Shown here in pieces: positions 8,262 to 17,048 of a stretch of DNA of 64,000 nucleotides (its first letter is position 1; each line of letters starts with the position of its first letter). The DNA is from Gordonia rubripertincta. Its GTDB lineage: Bacteria; Actinomycetota; Actinomycetes; Mycobacteriales; Mycobacteriaceae. The notes beneath the pieces were generated by a model, which saw only the letters and a program-made list of their open reading frames with translations, was not told the origin of the DNA and searched no databases. Position numbers and translations under genes: made by a program. The stretch lies in assembly GCF_038024875.1 (NCBI RefSeq), contig NZ_CP136136.1, positions 868,001 to 932,000 of the forward strand, written 5' to 3'.

Positions 8262-9475
8262 GCAGTCGGACCGTCGACCGGCGGCTGGCCCGACGATGCG
8301 GAGTTCGCGGCCGCATCGACCAGACCATGGGTGACCCCGTAGTCGTCGCGCATCCGGGCCATCTCGGCATCGCGCACGCGGTAGGCCTTCTCGATCCGAG
8401 CACGAGCGCGCCGTGGACCGCCCAGACGCTGCGCCGAGCCGGCCAGCGCGAGAGCCGGGCCGACCCGACCGAGGACGTGCTTGATCCTCCCGTCCGGTAT
8501 ACCCAGGGCATCGGCGTCGTGATCGCCGATGAACACCCGCTGCAACCCGTACATGAGGTTGGTGGCCAAGCGGTCTCGCAGGACACGCGGTCCGGGCAGT
8601 GCATTGGCGAGCTCCGGGACGAGATAGTCCTCGGTGAGAGCGACCACGAAGTCGTGATCGTCGGGCCCGGGTCCCGGTGACGTCAGGCGGTACAGCTCTT
8701 CGATGCGGACATGATCGGCCTCGCACGCCGGATCGAGTTCGGGGCTCATCCCGACGACATGGCCGACGTAACGCCAGAGGTGGTAGATGTCCTCGAGCTC
8801 ACGGTCGGTGAACCGGACCCCGAGGGTGTGCATCGCGTCGATCGCGATGTGGCCGAACTCGGCGATCGTGAACGCCATGTACGGCTGCGGAATCGGTACG
8901 CCCCAAGCATTTTCGTCCCAGTCCCCGCGCTCCCACAGCATCTGCCGTACGTGCGCGTGGATCATGCGGACGCGCACGGTGTAGGCGAAACCGTTTCCGT
9001 CGCGGCGCATCCCGCCCGGGGTGATGACCTGACTCAGCCACTCCCCCACCTCCACCGACCGCATCGCCGGGTGTGACACATAGCGTCCGGTGATCGCAAG
9101 CGGTTTGGCGGCGATCGTGTTGCCCGCGCCGCGCACCAGCGAGGCCGCGCCCAGCACGATGCCGAGCGGCGCGGTGTTGACGATGAGCGCGTCCGCGGCC
9201 CGGGCCATCCGATCGTGGTCGACCCAGTCCGGCTCGTCGTCGAGAAGAGCGAACAGGTCCCGCATCGACTCGGTGGACTCGTCAAGCGATCCGATCCCGT
9301 GGGCGAGCGCTCTCCGGAGCACGGTGGTCGTCGACCCGCCCGGATGCGAGTCGGCCGCCACTGCGTCGGCGAGGGGATCGGCGAGCCACATCTGGGCGAG
9401 CCAGACTCGTCCGGCCTCACCGTATCGCTGTACGGCCAGGTCGGCGTTGACCAGATCAGTCGGTATCCGCCCCAT
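8213..9475 (-). CDS. MpaB/Lcp-type oxygenase (DUF2236 family)
   Basis: The 420-aa protein carries the DUF2236 helical core seen in fungal MpaB and latex-clearing Lcp, which bind a b-type heme. The conserved Arg/His segment is FAYTVRVRMIHAHVRQMLW, followed by GVPIPQPYMAFTIAEFGHIA and YHLWRYVGHVVGMSPEL. No Tat or Sec signal is seen, unlike rubber-cleaving Lcp, so it is probably cytosolic with an unknown substrate. Its 3' end overlaps the convergent lipoprotein gene by 49 bp. It is the last of four genes on this strand beginning with the ATP-grasp gene. A role in polyisoprene cleavage should not be assumed. Confidence 0.82.
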   Translation of the reverse strand: MGRIPTDLVNADLAVQRYGEAGRVWLAQMWLADPLADAVAADSHPGGSTTTVLRRALAHGIGSLDESTESMRDLFALLDDEPDWVDHDRMARAADALIVNTAPLGIVLGAASLVRGAGNTIAAKPLAITGRYVSHPAMRSVEVGEWLSQVITPGGMRRDGNGFAYTVRVRMIHAHVRQMLWERGDWDENAWGVPIPQPYMAFTIAEFGHIAIDAMHTLGVRFTDRELEDIYHLWRYVGHVVGMSPELDPACEADHVRIEELYRLTSPGPGPDDHDFVVALTEDYLVPELANALPGPRVLRDRLATNLMYGLQRVFIGDHDADALGIPDGRIKHVLGRVGPALALAGSAQRLGGPRRARARIEKAYRVRDAEMARMRDDYGVTHGLVDAAANSASSGQPPVDGPTAQPPNAPAAVTSSVRQ

Positions 9476-9539
9476 GACACAATGAGAACACGTGCGTGCT
9501 CACTTTCCATTCGTTTTCCCGCGCGGGGCGAGAGCGACC

Positions 9540-11120
9540 TCAGAGCCTGCGCTGCTTCGCGTACTCGGCCATGGCCGCGCGCTCGCCGTCGTGATCCGGG
9601 TAGTAGACGAACACGATGGCGGCACCCACCAGCACGATCGCCGCGGCGGCACCGTAGGCACGGTTGTCCCCGTGCACGAAGGCGTCCCGGGCGGCGCCCA
9701 TGATCTGATCGGCGTACTGCGGATAGCGCTCGGCGAGTACCTCGGCGCTGGAGAAGGACTTGGTCAGCGCCGCCTCGGTCTGTTCGGTGACCTGATTCGC
9801 CTGCGGGGAGTTCGCGATCGTCTCCCGCAGCTGGTTGGCGTACCCGGCCGTGAGGATGGCACCGAGCGTCGACTGCAGGATGGCTCCCCCGAGGTCGCGT
9901 TGCAGGTCCGACATGCTCGATGCCATGCCCGCGCGCTGGACCGGCACCGATCCGGTGAGTGACTGCGACGCCGGGGTGCCGGCCAGGCCCACGCCGATGC
10001 CGACGAGGACATAGACGAGCCCGACGTGCCAGAAGTGGGCGTGCTCATCCCAGGTGAGCATCGCGAACACCAGCCCGAGAACGATGAAGGCGTAACCGGA
10101 CAGCAGGGTGGACCGAGACCCCATGCTCTGCACGAGTTTGGCCGACCGCGGTGCGACGACGACCATCGCGCCGGCGGCGGGCAGGATCGTCGCGCCCGCG
10201 GCGAGGGTCGAATAGCCGAGCACGTTTTGCATGTACTGCTGGCCGATGAACATCGCGCCCATGAGCGTGCCGAAGACGATGAGTCCGCCGAGCGCCGCGA
10301 CCCAGAAGGTCCGACGGGACGCGATGCGGAGGTCGAAGAGCGGAACACGGACGCGGAGTTGCCGCCACACGAATCCGGCGCCGGCGACGACAGCGATGGT
10401 GGCGAGGATGTAGACCTGCAGTCGCTGATCGCCGTTGGGCGCGAAGTTGATCGCGAGGACGAGCGAACCGACCATGACGATCGAGACGATGCCGCCGAGG
10501 TTGTCGACGACCGCGGCCTCGTCACCGGTGTCGGTGGGCACCAGCCACCATGCCGCCGCCAGCGCGAGCACTGCCAGCGGCAGGGTCACCAAGAACACCG
10601 AATGCCAGTCGAACACCTCCAGGAGCCCACCCGACATCACCGGGCCGAGAGCGGAGATCGCTCCACCGAACGCCGACCAGGCGGCGATCGCCCGGGTGCG
10701 CTTGGCCCCCGACCAGAGTGCGGTGATCACCGCGAGGGTCGTCGGGAAGGCCAGACCGGCCGCGATACCGCCGACGAGTCGGGCACTGAACAAGACCTCG
10801 ACGTTCGGCGCAAAACCGGCCACCAGCGACGCCGGGATCGACAGCGCCATGCCGAACACGAGCATTCGCTTGCGGCCGTGGCGATCTCCGAGCGCACCGA
10901 AGTACAACACCGACGCGGCGAGCCCCAGCGAGTACCCGACAGCGATGAGATTGAGCTGCGTCGAACTGGCGTCGAGGTCCTTGCCGATGTCGGGCAGGGC
11001 GACGTTGGCCACCGCGAGGTTGATGTTCGCCACGCCTGCAACGAGAATCAGGGCGACGAGGATCGCACGCGCGCGTGGCGGTGCGGTACCCGTTTCCACC
11101 TCGGGCGTCGTCGACGTCAT
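9540..11120 (-). CDS. MFS transporter, DHA2 (14-helix drug/proton antiporter) type
   Basis: The 526-aa protein has about 14 hydrophobic helices. Recognisable features are the N-terminal NINLAVANVALPDIGKDL, motif A FGALGDRHGRKRML between helices 2 and 3, and the motif C-like AFGGAISALGPVMSGGLLE in helix 5. DHA2 members export drugs, dyes or metabolites by proton antiport. The hexamer TACGAT lies 6 bp upstream of the ATG (11127-11132, complement), so the mRNA may be leaderless. Neighbours on the same strand are the secreted peptide upstream and the MpaB-type oxygenase downstream. Confidence 0.9.
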   Translation of the reverse strand: MTSTTPEVETGTAPPRARAILVALILVAGVANINLAVANVALPDIGKDLDASSTQLNLIAVGYSLGLAASVLYFGALGDRHGRKRMLVFGMALSIPASLVAGFAPNVEVLFSARLVGGIAAGLAFPTTLAVITALWSGAKRTRAIAAWSAFGGAISALGPVMSGGLLEVFDWHSVFLVTLPLAVLALAAAWWLVPTDTGDEAAVVDNLGGIVSIVMVGSLVLAINFAPNGDQRLQVYILATIAVVAGAGFVWRQLRVRVPLFDLRIASRRTFWVAALGGLIVFGTLMGAMFIGQQYMQNVLGYSTLAAGATILPAAGAMVVVAPRSAKLVQSMGSRSTLLSGYAFIVLGLVFAMLTWDEHAHFWHVGLVYVLVGIGVGLAGTPASQSLTGSVPVQRAGMASSMSDLQRDLGGAILQSTLGAILTAGYANQLRETIANSPQANQVTEQTEAALTKSFSSAEVLAERYPQYADQIMGAARDAFVHGDNRAYGAAAAIVLVGAAIVFVYYPDHDGERAAMAEYAKQRRL

Positions 11121-11228
11121 CGGTGAATCGTACGTGCGGATTCAGTGCCCGAGCAGGACTTCCGCGCGTCAGCGGCACGGAATTGTCACGCCCCGGGGGC
11201 AAGCGACCCCGGGACGATCGTCGTGCCG

Positions 11229-11417
11229 TCAGATGCAGATGCTGAACGACAACGAGCCCAGCGGGACCCCGAAGCAGAGCGCCACGGATCCCACGACGGG
11301 TTGCGCCTCGACCGGCGCCGCGGCGGCGGTGGGCGCACCGGCAAGTCCGAGTGCGCATGCCGCGGCCACCGTGGTGATCCCGACTGTCAGACGACGAGTG
11401 ATCTTGGATGTGTACAT
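11229..11417 (-). CDS. Tiny secreted protein (62 aa) with two cysteines
   Basis: The ATG at 11417 is preceded by GAGGGGG. The protein is a Sec signal peptide (MYTSKITRRL, hydrophobic stretch to about 27) with likely cleavage at APTAAAA/P, leaving about 29 residues: a Pro/Val linker, then SVALCFGVPLGSLSFSICI. The two Cys of the mature peptide are 11 residues apart and could form a disulfide. Function is unknown. It sits between the ATP-grasp gene (155 bp upstream) and the MFS gene (108 bp downstream), all on one strand. An upstream ATG at 11471 is possible but has no ribosome-binding site. Confidence 0.7.
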   Translation of the reverse strand: MYTSKITRRLTVGITTVAAACALGLAGAPTAAAAPVEAQPVVGSVALCFGVPLGSLSFSICI

Positions 11418-11571
11418 AGCGAGCCCCCTCGAGCACGTTTCCCCCACACCGAACCCGCTCACGTGACCCATCGCCGCAGGTGGTGCTAGGTGTCGAGTCT
11501 ACGCCGGCGGGGCAGGGGATCCTGTCGCACATCTGGGGGACACCGGGTGAGAACGGTGCCGAGCAACGAAC

Positions 11572-12756
11572 TCAGAGGCTGATCCGCAGACCGTCCCACT
11601 CGTGGTCGTGCATGAAACCCTCGGCGAGCCCGACCCGGTACTTCACACAGCTGCGGAGGATGCCCGCGTAGGCGAGCGGGAGCAGGACCGCAGGCTTCTG
11701 GTCGCCGGACCGGGTGATCACGTCCGACGCGCCGCGGAAGTCGCGAGCGAACTGCCGGAGCGTCCGGCCGTTGCGAGAGGCCGCACGCCAGCCGTAGAGC
11801 ATCATGCCGAGACCGATCATCTTGTCGACACCCGGTGCGGGCGTGATGATCTCGGAGTCGGGGTCGGAGGTACCGAGGAAGGCTCGGTCGACGCCGTCCT
11901 CCGGGGAGAACATCATGATGCCACTCGTCGCACGCGGATTGCACTCGATGCAGAACAGATCGTCGTCCGGTCCGTCCTCGATGAAGTCGAAGCCGATCTG
12001 CCCGGTGAAGTTGACGCGCTCGACGATGTCGGCGACCCACGCCTGGATCCGCGGATGGTCGACGGACCGGAAGTTCAGGCATGAGCTGCCGTCGATGGCG
12101 TAGTCGACCGGATAGGTGGCGTGCGCATAGATCCGGCCCTCGTGGCACACCGAGTAGGTGCAGTACTTGTCGCCCGACACCCATTCCTGCGCGACCCACG
12201 GGTTCTGCTCGTCGTGCTCGAGCCACGTGAGCGGGTCCCCCGGCTGCACCTTGTGCACCTTCTGCGAACCGCGCGAATAACACCGCTTGAGCGCGAAGGG
12301 CTTGCCGAAGTCGAGCGAACCCGCATCCTCGGGCCCGGCGACCCGCGCGAACTTGCGCGTGGGGATTCCGAGTTCGACGAGCAGTTCCTGGAATTCGTAT
12401 TTGTGGTGCAGCCGGTTCTCGATGTCGAAATCGGAGAGGAAGAGCCGGCACGTCGGCGGGAACAGTTCGGCCAGCATCGCGATGATGTCGGTTTCCTCGT
12501 GCACCGGGATCACCATGTCCACGTCGTTCTCCTCGACGATCCGCGCGAGGGCACGGCAGTACTCGAGCGGCTCGAACTTCGGCGGTGGGACACGGTGGAA
12601 TTCGCCCACCGCGTTGGAGAATCTGCTGATGGCGACGGGTATCGAGTCGACGGTCGTCACGCGATGACCACCCGCGGCCATGAGTCGTGCGAGTTCCAGC
12701 GAGAGGAACGACCTACCGAAGGTGATCAAAACATGAGCTCGTCCAGCGCTGTCCAC
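11572..12756 (-). CDS. ATP-grasp family ligase, substrate unknown
   Basis: The 394-aa protein starts with a Rossmann-like preATP-grasp fold (LITFGRSFLSLELARLMAAG) and continues into an ATP-grasp domain: nucleotide-binding KPFALKRCYSRGSQ and WVAQEWVSGDKYCTYSV, and the metal-binding end IGFDFIED ... FCIECNPRATSGI, with the Glu and Asn that hold Mg-ATP. Family members form amide or thioester bonds via acyl-phosphates; nothing fixes the substrate here. GTG 12756 is chosen because TAGACT lies exactly 7 bp upstream, the geometry of a leaderless start. The frame stays open far upstream, but that part does not look like protein. Confidence 0.78.
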   Translation of the reverse strand: MDSAGRAHVLITFGRSFLSLELARLMAAGGHRVTTVDSIPVAISRFSNAVGEFHRVPPPKFEPLEYCRALARIVEENDVDMVIPVHEETDIIAMLAELFPPTCRLFLSDFDIENRLHHKYEFQELLVELGIPTRKFARVAGPEDAGSLDFGKPFALKRCYSRGSQKVHKVQPGDPLTWLEHDEQNPWVAQEWVSGDKYCTYSVCHEGRIYAHATYPVDYAIDGSSCLNFRSVDHPRIQAWVADIVERVNFTGQIGFDFIEDGPDDDLFCIECNPRATSGIMMFSPEDGVDRAFLGTSDPDSEIITPAPGVDKMIGLGMMLYGWRAASRNGRTLRQFARDFRGASDVITRSGDQKPAVLLPLAYAGILRSCVKYRVGLAEGFMHDHEWDGLRISL

Positions 12757-12763
12757 CCGAGAG

Positions 12764-12769
12764 AGTCTA
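12764..12769 (-). promoter_or_regulatory. -10 box of the ATP-grasp gene
   Basis: TAGACT on the minus strand ends 7 bp before the GTG start, so transcription should begin at or next to the start codon. No clear -35 is visible. The rest of 12770-12985 is a divergent intergenic region; I see no convincing promoter for the plus-strand gene in it. Confidence 0.55.
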
Positions 12770-12985
12770 GGGGGTGGTCGGGACCCTGGCGCGCGGCATC
12801 GGCTCCACGCCTGTTCAATGGAATCGGACCCTGCGGGAATATTCGGTACCGATCTGTCGGTTCGTCCTGTTAGTTTCCGCAGGACCGCACTCTGTGCCGG
12901 TTGAGCCTGTGGTGGCAGGCAGACGGATCGGGCGACGGACCGGACGACCCCGAGACCTGGGGGGCCGGACCGAGTTGGAGGAGGC

Positions 12986-14146
12986 ATGCAACTGTTCGTG
13001 GTCGGCGTCATCGCCGCATGCCTGGCTGCTGTCGCATACGGCATGTCGACAGTTCTCCGTGCGCTCGGCGCGCGTCGTGTGGCCGCGGCCGCCGCCGAAG
13101 AGGGCAAGGGCATCACGACCGAGACCGGTGCACCCACCATCTCCTCGACGATGTCGACCTTCGTCGATCCCGCCTTCATTCTCGGCACCACGATGGTCGT
13201 CTTCGGTTTCGCCGGCGGAGCGCTCGCCGCGCGGTTCCTCCCGCTCTTCCTGTCGCAGACCATCGTGTCGGCGAACCTCGTCGTCACCGCGCTCCTCGGC
13301 ACGATCATCCTCAACATCGCCCTGCACACCCGCGAATGGGTCGCCATCTGGCTCGTCGTGATGTCGCTGTGCCTGCTCGGTGTCTCGTCGTCGCATCACA
13401 CCGGCGGCGGCGAAGAGGTCGGTTTCCACTGGGGCCTCTTCCTGGCGACCCTCGCGTTGTGCGCCTTCGCGCTCGTCGCCGTCTACAACCTCGGTTCGGC
13501 CGCCGGCGCCATCGTCGGTGGTGCCGCCGCAGGCCTGTTGTTCGGCATCATCGCCATCGCGGTCCGCATCCTCGACGGCGTCGATCCCTTCGATCCGGTC
13601 GCCCTCCTGACCGACCCGGCGGCGTGGACCATCGCCGCGGCCGGCGCGGTCGGTTTCTACATCCAGACCGTCGCCCTCCAGCTCGGCGCCGTCAACGGCG
13701 TGACTGCCGTGCTGGTGGTCGGTGAGACCGCCGGGCCCAGCCTGGTCGGCGTCGTGTTCCTCGAGGACTCGGCCAAGCCCGGACTCGGCTGGCTCGCGAT
13801 CCTCGGGTTCGTCGGTGCCGTCATCGGCGCCGTGTTGGTGGCCTGGTACGGCTCGGTCGACCCCGACCATCTCGGCGAGGCACCGCCGATGAAAGGCGGC
13901 TGGCGTCGCGGACGCGAGGAACCGGAGGGCTCCGAGTCCGAAGAGGTCGGTGCCGAGAACTACGCCCCCGACGAGTTCGACCCGGATTCGTTCGAGGCGG
14001 ATTCGTTCGAGGCGGAGGTCTTCGAGGCGGAGTTCCGCAGCGACCCGGATGATCCCGGCGCGCGCACCGACGACGCCGGGCCGCGTCCGGACGGCTCCGC
14101 TCCGGACGATCGATCCGTCGGTAGCCGCGACTCGCGGCGCAACTGA
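12986..14146 (+). CDS. DMT/EamA-like integral membrane protein with acidic repeat tail
   Basis: About nine or ten hydrophobic helices span residues 1-295, beginning VVGVIAACLAAVAYGMSTVL and ending IGAVLVAWYGS, similar to actinobacterial DMT-superfamily proteins without known substrate. The last 90 residues are cytoplasmic-looking, very acidic and low complexity, with repeats DSFEADSFEAEVFEAEF encoded by a 15-bp tandem repeat. The start ATG 12986 follows GAGGAG. The gene is divergent from the ATP-grasp gene. Confidence 0.75.
   Translation: MQLFVVGVIAACLAAVAYGMSTVLRALGARRVAAAAAEEGKGITTETGAPTISSTMSTFVDPAFILGTTMVVFGFAGGALAARFLPLFLSQTIVSANLVVTALLGTIILNIALHTREWVAIWLVVMSLCLLGVSSSHHTGGGEEVGFHWGLFLATLALCAFALVAVYNLGSAAGAIVGGAAAGLLFGIIAIAVRILDGVDPFDPVALLTDPAAWTIAAAGAVGFYIQTVALQLGAVNGVTAVLVVGETAGPSLVGVVFLEDSAKPGLGWLAILGFVGAVIGAVLVAWYGSVDPDHLGEAPPMKGGWRRGREEPEGSESEEVGAENYAPDEFDPDSFEADSFEAEVFEAEFRSDPDDPGARTDDAGPRPDGSAPDDRSVGSRDSRRN
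13985..14029 (+). repeat. 15-bp tandem repeat in the acidic tail
   Basis: GATTCGTTCGAGGCG occurs twice in perfect tandem (13985-13999, 14000-14014), followed by a degenerate third unit GAGGTCTTCGAGGCG. Each unit encodes (D/E)xFEA, so the repeat is in frame and expands an acidic FE-rich stretch. Confidence 0.85.
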
Positions 14147-14172
14147 CCGCGAGCGTCCATCTCCGCTAAGGT
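14143..14172 (+). promoter_or_regulatory. Promoter of the SCO6745-like / SnoaL-like gene pair
   Basis: CTGACC (14143-14148) and TAAGGT (14167-14172) are separated by 18 bp, a good sigma-A-type arrangement. The -35 overlaps the end of the preceding gene. Because the -10 covers GTG 14171, translation should begin downstream, supporting ATG 14210. Confidence 0.55.
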
Positions 14173-14209
14173 GGTTGACACCCGTACCGCCGGTGGAGAA
14201 GGTGGGGTG

Positions 14210-15076
14210 ATGACGCCCACAGCGACGGAGTCGCTCTCCCGCCTCGCCTACGAAACCCTCGAACCCTTCCACATACTCGCGTACTTCAACCCGGGACTCC
14301 GCTCCGCACAAGAGGACACCGGTCTCGACGGCCACGCCTTCTATGTGGGCGCACGCGGAGCTCCCCTCGGCCCCTGCGCCGCCCCGGTCGTCTCCGCCGC
14401 GTTCTACAACTTCAACCCCGACCTGGTCGCCAAGTCGTGGCAGGCTGCGGTCGACGTCGGCCTCGACCGTGTCCACGAACGCCGCCACGCGATGCTCGAC
14501 GATTCCTTGCGGCAGATCCTCGGCGACTCCGCTGATGACGCCCTTCTCGACGAACTCGCCGCCGAGTACGCCCGCCTCGCCGCGAACCTACCGCTCGGCG
14601 GCCGCCCCCTCGCCGCGGCGTGGGCGTCGGCGCCGATCCCGGACACACCGCGTCTGAGGTTGTGGCAGGCGATCGCCGTACTGCGGGAGTGGCGGGGCGA
14701 CAACCACATCGCCGCCCTCGTCCTCCACGGCCTCAACGGCTTCGACGCCGCGGTCTTCCACGAGGCGCAGCTGCCCGATCCGTCGGTGAGGCGCCGGGTG
14801 ATGGGCAAGCGCGTCGTGCTCCTCACCCGCGGCTACGCCGAACAGGACTGGGAGGACAGCATCGACCGGCTGGTGGAGGCGGGCCTGGCCGAACGGTCCG
14901 ACGACGGCCATCGACTCACGGCGCAGGGCGCCGCGGTCTACGACGACATCGAGGCCACCACCGACGCCGCGGGTGAGTCGTTGTGGGCGGGCAGCTCCGA
15001 GTTGCTCGGACGAACCCGTCCGATCGTCAAGGCCGTGCTCGATGCCGGCGTCCTGCCCGGAACGAGGCACAAGTGA
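14210..15076 (+). CDS. SCO6745-like protein
   Basis: The 288-aa protein resembles the actinobacterial family represented by Streptomyces SCO6745: LAYETLEPFHILAYFNPGL at the N-terminus, FYNFNPDLVAKSWQAA near residue 70, and a C-terminal winged-helix-like part (WEDSIDRLVEAGLAER, LTAQGAAVYDDIEATTD). The biochemical role is unknown. ATG 14210 is preferred over in-frame GTG 14171 because it follows GGAGAAGGTGGGG and lies downstream of a promoter whose -10 covers the GTG. It is coupled to the next gene by a GTGA overlap. Confidence 0.72.
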   Translation: MTPTATESLSRLAYETLEPFHILAYFNPGLRSAQEDTGLDGHAFYVGARGAPLGPCAAPVVSAAFYNFNPDLVAKSWQAAVDVGLDRVHERRHAMLDDSLRQILGDSADDALLDELAAEYARLAANLPLGGRPLAAAWASAPIPDTPRLRLWQAIAVLREWRGDNHIAALVLHGLNGFDAAVFHEAQLPDPSVRRRVMGKRVVLLTRGYAEQDWEDSIDRLVEAGLAERSDDGHRLTAQGAAVYDDIEATTDAAGESLWAGSSELLGRTRPIVKAVLDAGVLPGTRHK

Positions 15077-15534
15077 GCGATCACAGCGATGACGTGCGCG
15101 AGATCGAGAACCTCAAGTACCGCTACCTGAGAGCACTCGACACCAAGGACTGGACGGCATTCGCGTCGACACTCACCGAGGATGTGACCGGAAACTACGG
15201 CGCGAGCCTGTCTTTCGGCAACCGCGACGAGCTCGTCGGATATATGGAGGCCAACGTCGGCCCCGCGGTCATCACCGAGCACCGCGTGAACCACCCCGAG
15301 ATCGAGGTCTCCGGTGACACCGCCAGCGGCCGTTGGTATCTGCAGGACCGAGTGATCGTCACCGAGTTCTCGTTCATGCTGATCGGGGCCGCCTTCTACG
15401 AGGACACCTATCGCCGGACCGAGGACGGCTGGCGCATCAGTTCCACCGGCTACGACCGCACCTACGAGGCCACCATCGGGCTCGCCGACCTGCCGAGCTT
15501 CAAGCTCGCGGTCGGTCCCGCGGTACGCATCTGA
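15073..15534 (+). CDS. SnoaL/NTF2-like protein
   Basis: The 153-aa protein has the cone-shaped NTF2-like fold: helix EIENLKYRYLRALDTKDW, then strands ending GRWYLQDRVIV, FYEDTYRRTEDGWRISSTGY. Members include small isomerases, cyclases and dehydratases; a catalytic function cannot be read from the sequence. GTG 15073 overlaps the upstream stop (GTGA), so it is translationally coupled to the SCO6745-like gene. Confidence 0.8.
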   Translation: MSDHSDDVREIENLKYRYLRALDTKDWTAFASTLTEDVTGNYGASLSFGNRDELVGYMEANVGPAVITEHRVNHPEIEVSGDTASGRWYLQDRVIVTEFSFMLIGAAFYEDTYRRTEDGWRISSTGYDRTYEATIGLADLPSFKLAVGPAVRI

Positions 15535-15543
15535 GGACCTGAC

Positions 15544-16212
15544 ATGTCCGGCCGCGTCTTCCCCGATCGGGTCGCGGCGGGACGTGCCCTCGGCACGCGG
15601 GTGGCCGAGGTCCTGCAGGCCCGGGACGATACGCGTTCGGCGAGACCGGTGGTCATCGGACTTGCCCGCGGCGGCGTGCCCGTGGCACGAGGGGTGGCCG
15701 ATGCGACGAACGGCGATCTCGACGCCCTCGTCGTGCGCAAGATCGGTGCACCGGGACACGAGGAGTTCGCGATGGGCGCACTCACCGCCGGTCATCTCGT
15801 GGTCAACGACGACATACCCCGCCGATTGGGTGTCTCGCGCGCCGAGTTCGACGCCGTCGCCGACCGGGAACGTCGCATCCTGCACGATCGTGAGGAGCTC
15901 TACCGCGGCGGACGTCCGCCGGTCGAGGTCGAGGACCGCGTCGTGGTGCTGGTCGACGACGGCCTCGCCACCGGCTCGACGATGGCGGTGGCCGTCGACG
16001 CGATGGATGCGGCTGGTGCGGCACGGTTGATCGTGGCCGTGCCCACGGCACCATCGGATTCGGTGGGCCGGCTCATCGATCGCGGCGTCGACGAGGTCGT
16101 CGTGCTGACGACGCCCGAACCCTTCGAGGCCGTCGGACTCTCCTACGACGATTTCAGTCAGGTAGAGGACGACGAGGTGATCGCGTGTCTGGATCGCGAT
16201 CACCGTCCTTGA
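15544..16212 (+). CDS. Phosphoribosyltransferase-domain protein
   Basis: The 222-aa protein has a type I PRTase fold with the PRPP loop VVLVDDGLATGSTM near residue 135, a glycine-rich early loop (GLARGGVPVARGVA) and AFMGALTAG-like hinge sequence EEFAMGALTAGHLV. Stand-alone proteins of this kind are common in actinobacteria, often in stress regulons, and have no assigned base specificity. It lies 9 bp after the SnoaL-like gene and is probably the third gene of that operon. Confidence 0.85.
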   Translation: MSGRVFPDRVAAGRALGTRVAEVLQARDDTRSARPVVIGLARGGVPVARGVADATNGDLDALVVRKIGAPGHEEFAMGALTAGHLVVNDDIPRRLGVSRAEFDAVADRERRILHDREELYRGGRPPVEVEDRVVVLVDDGLATGSTMAVAVDAMDAAGAARLIVAVPTAPSDSVGRLIDRGVDEVVVLTTPEPFEAVGLSYDDFSQVEDDEVIACLDRDHRP

Positions 16213-16289
16213 GCAACACCTTCGCCGATGCGCGATCTCCTCTTCCCGACGCCCCGTGCGGGACCGGGGGTCACGCTGAGACCCGCTGA

Positions 16290-17048
16290 CTACGCATCCC
16301 GGGCACTGGTGACGAAAATGGCGATGGCCAAGAGGATTACGGTGAACACCGCGAAGTACGCCAACGAGCCGTACGCGTTCCAGTGAAAAGTGCTGTCACC
16401 GCCGGACAAGAAGTTCCACCCGTTGAGGAACGGCAGGAACGGCGTGATGTTCTCCCCGATACGCGGGAGCACCGAGAGGATGCGTTCGAACGCGAACATC
16501 CATCCCAGCACGATCGCCACCGCTCCGGCGGAATGTCGAACGAGAGCACCCACCGACAACCCGATCAGGGCGCACAGCATCGCGAAAACCGGAGTACCCC
16601 ACAGTTGCCGTACCGTGTTCGGGCCACCGAGCGCGATGCCGTTACCGGTGAGCGCCTGCCCCAAGACGACCCCGAGCAGGCCCACGATCGCGGCCGCCAC
16701 GAAGGTGAGCCCGCCGAACACGACGGTCTTCGCGAGGATCACGAGCGGCCGCCGGGGAACCGCGGCGAAAGTCGGCCGGATGGTGCCGAACCGATACTCG
16801 GTGGTGACGCCGAGAACGGCCATGATCGCGAAGACCGCGACCCCGAACTGGTTGACCCCGACCAGGTAGTCGATCGTCCGGGTGTCGACCGACGCAGTGT
16901 CGGCGTACCCGCCGGACAACAGCCAGCCGAGGAGTACCGCGACACCGAGACCGAACACGACGACCATCGCGAGGCACCAGTACGGGGCCCGGGTGCTGGA
17001 CAGCTTGATCCGTTCGGCGTCGACCGCCGCGAGAGCCTGGCCGATCAT
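16290..17048 (-). CDS. ABC-2 type exporter permease
   Basis: The 252-aa protein begins MIGQALAAVDAERIKLSSTR, typical of ABC-2 permeases, and has about six membrane helices including VVVFGLGVAVLLGWLL, TFVAAAIVGLLGVVLG and YFAVFTVILLAIAIFV. It pairs with the ATPase upstream, whose stop overlaps this start (ATGA). The substrate is unknown; antibiotic or lipid export is common for such pairs. Confidence 0.87.
   Translation of the reverse strand: MIGQALAAVDAERIKLSSTRAPYWCLAMVVVFGLGVAVLLGWLLSGGYADTASVDTRTIDYLVGVNQFGVAVFAIMAVLGVTTEYRFGTIRPTFAAVPRRPLVILAKTVVFGGLTFVAAAIVGLLGVVLGQALTGNGIALGGPNTVRQLWGTPVFAMLCALIGLSVGALVRHSAGAVAIVLGWMFAFERILSVLPRIGENITPFLPFLNGWNFLSGGDSTFHWNAYGSLAYFAVFTVILLAIAIFVTSARDA

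Noticed and set aside
8213..9475. Rubber oxygenase Lcp of the type known in Gordonia
   Set aside because: The domain family is the same, but there is no Tat signal, and similarity cannot be judged beyond the DUF2236 core.
11229..12756. A graspetide-type RiPP (ATP-grasp plus precursor peptide)
   Set aside because: The peptide has a conventional Sec signal and lacks Thr/Ser plus Asp/Glu core repeats, so the formal RiPP call is not supported; kept only as a weak hypothesis.
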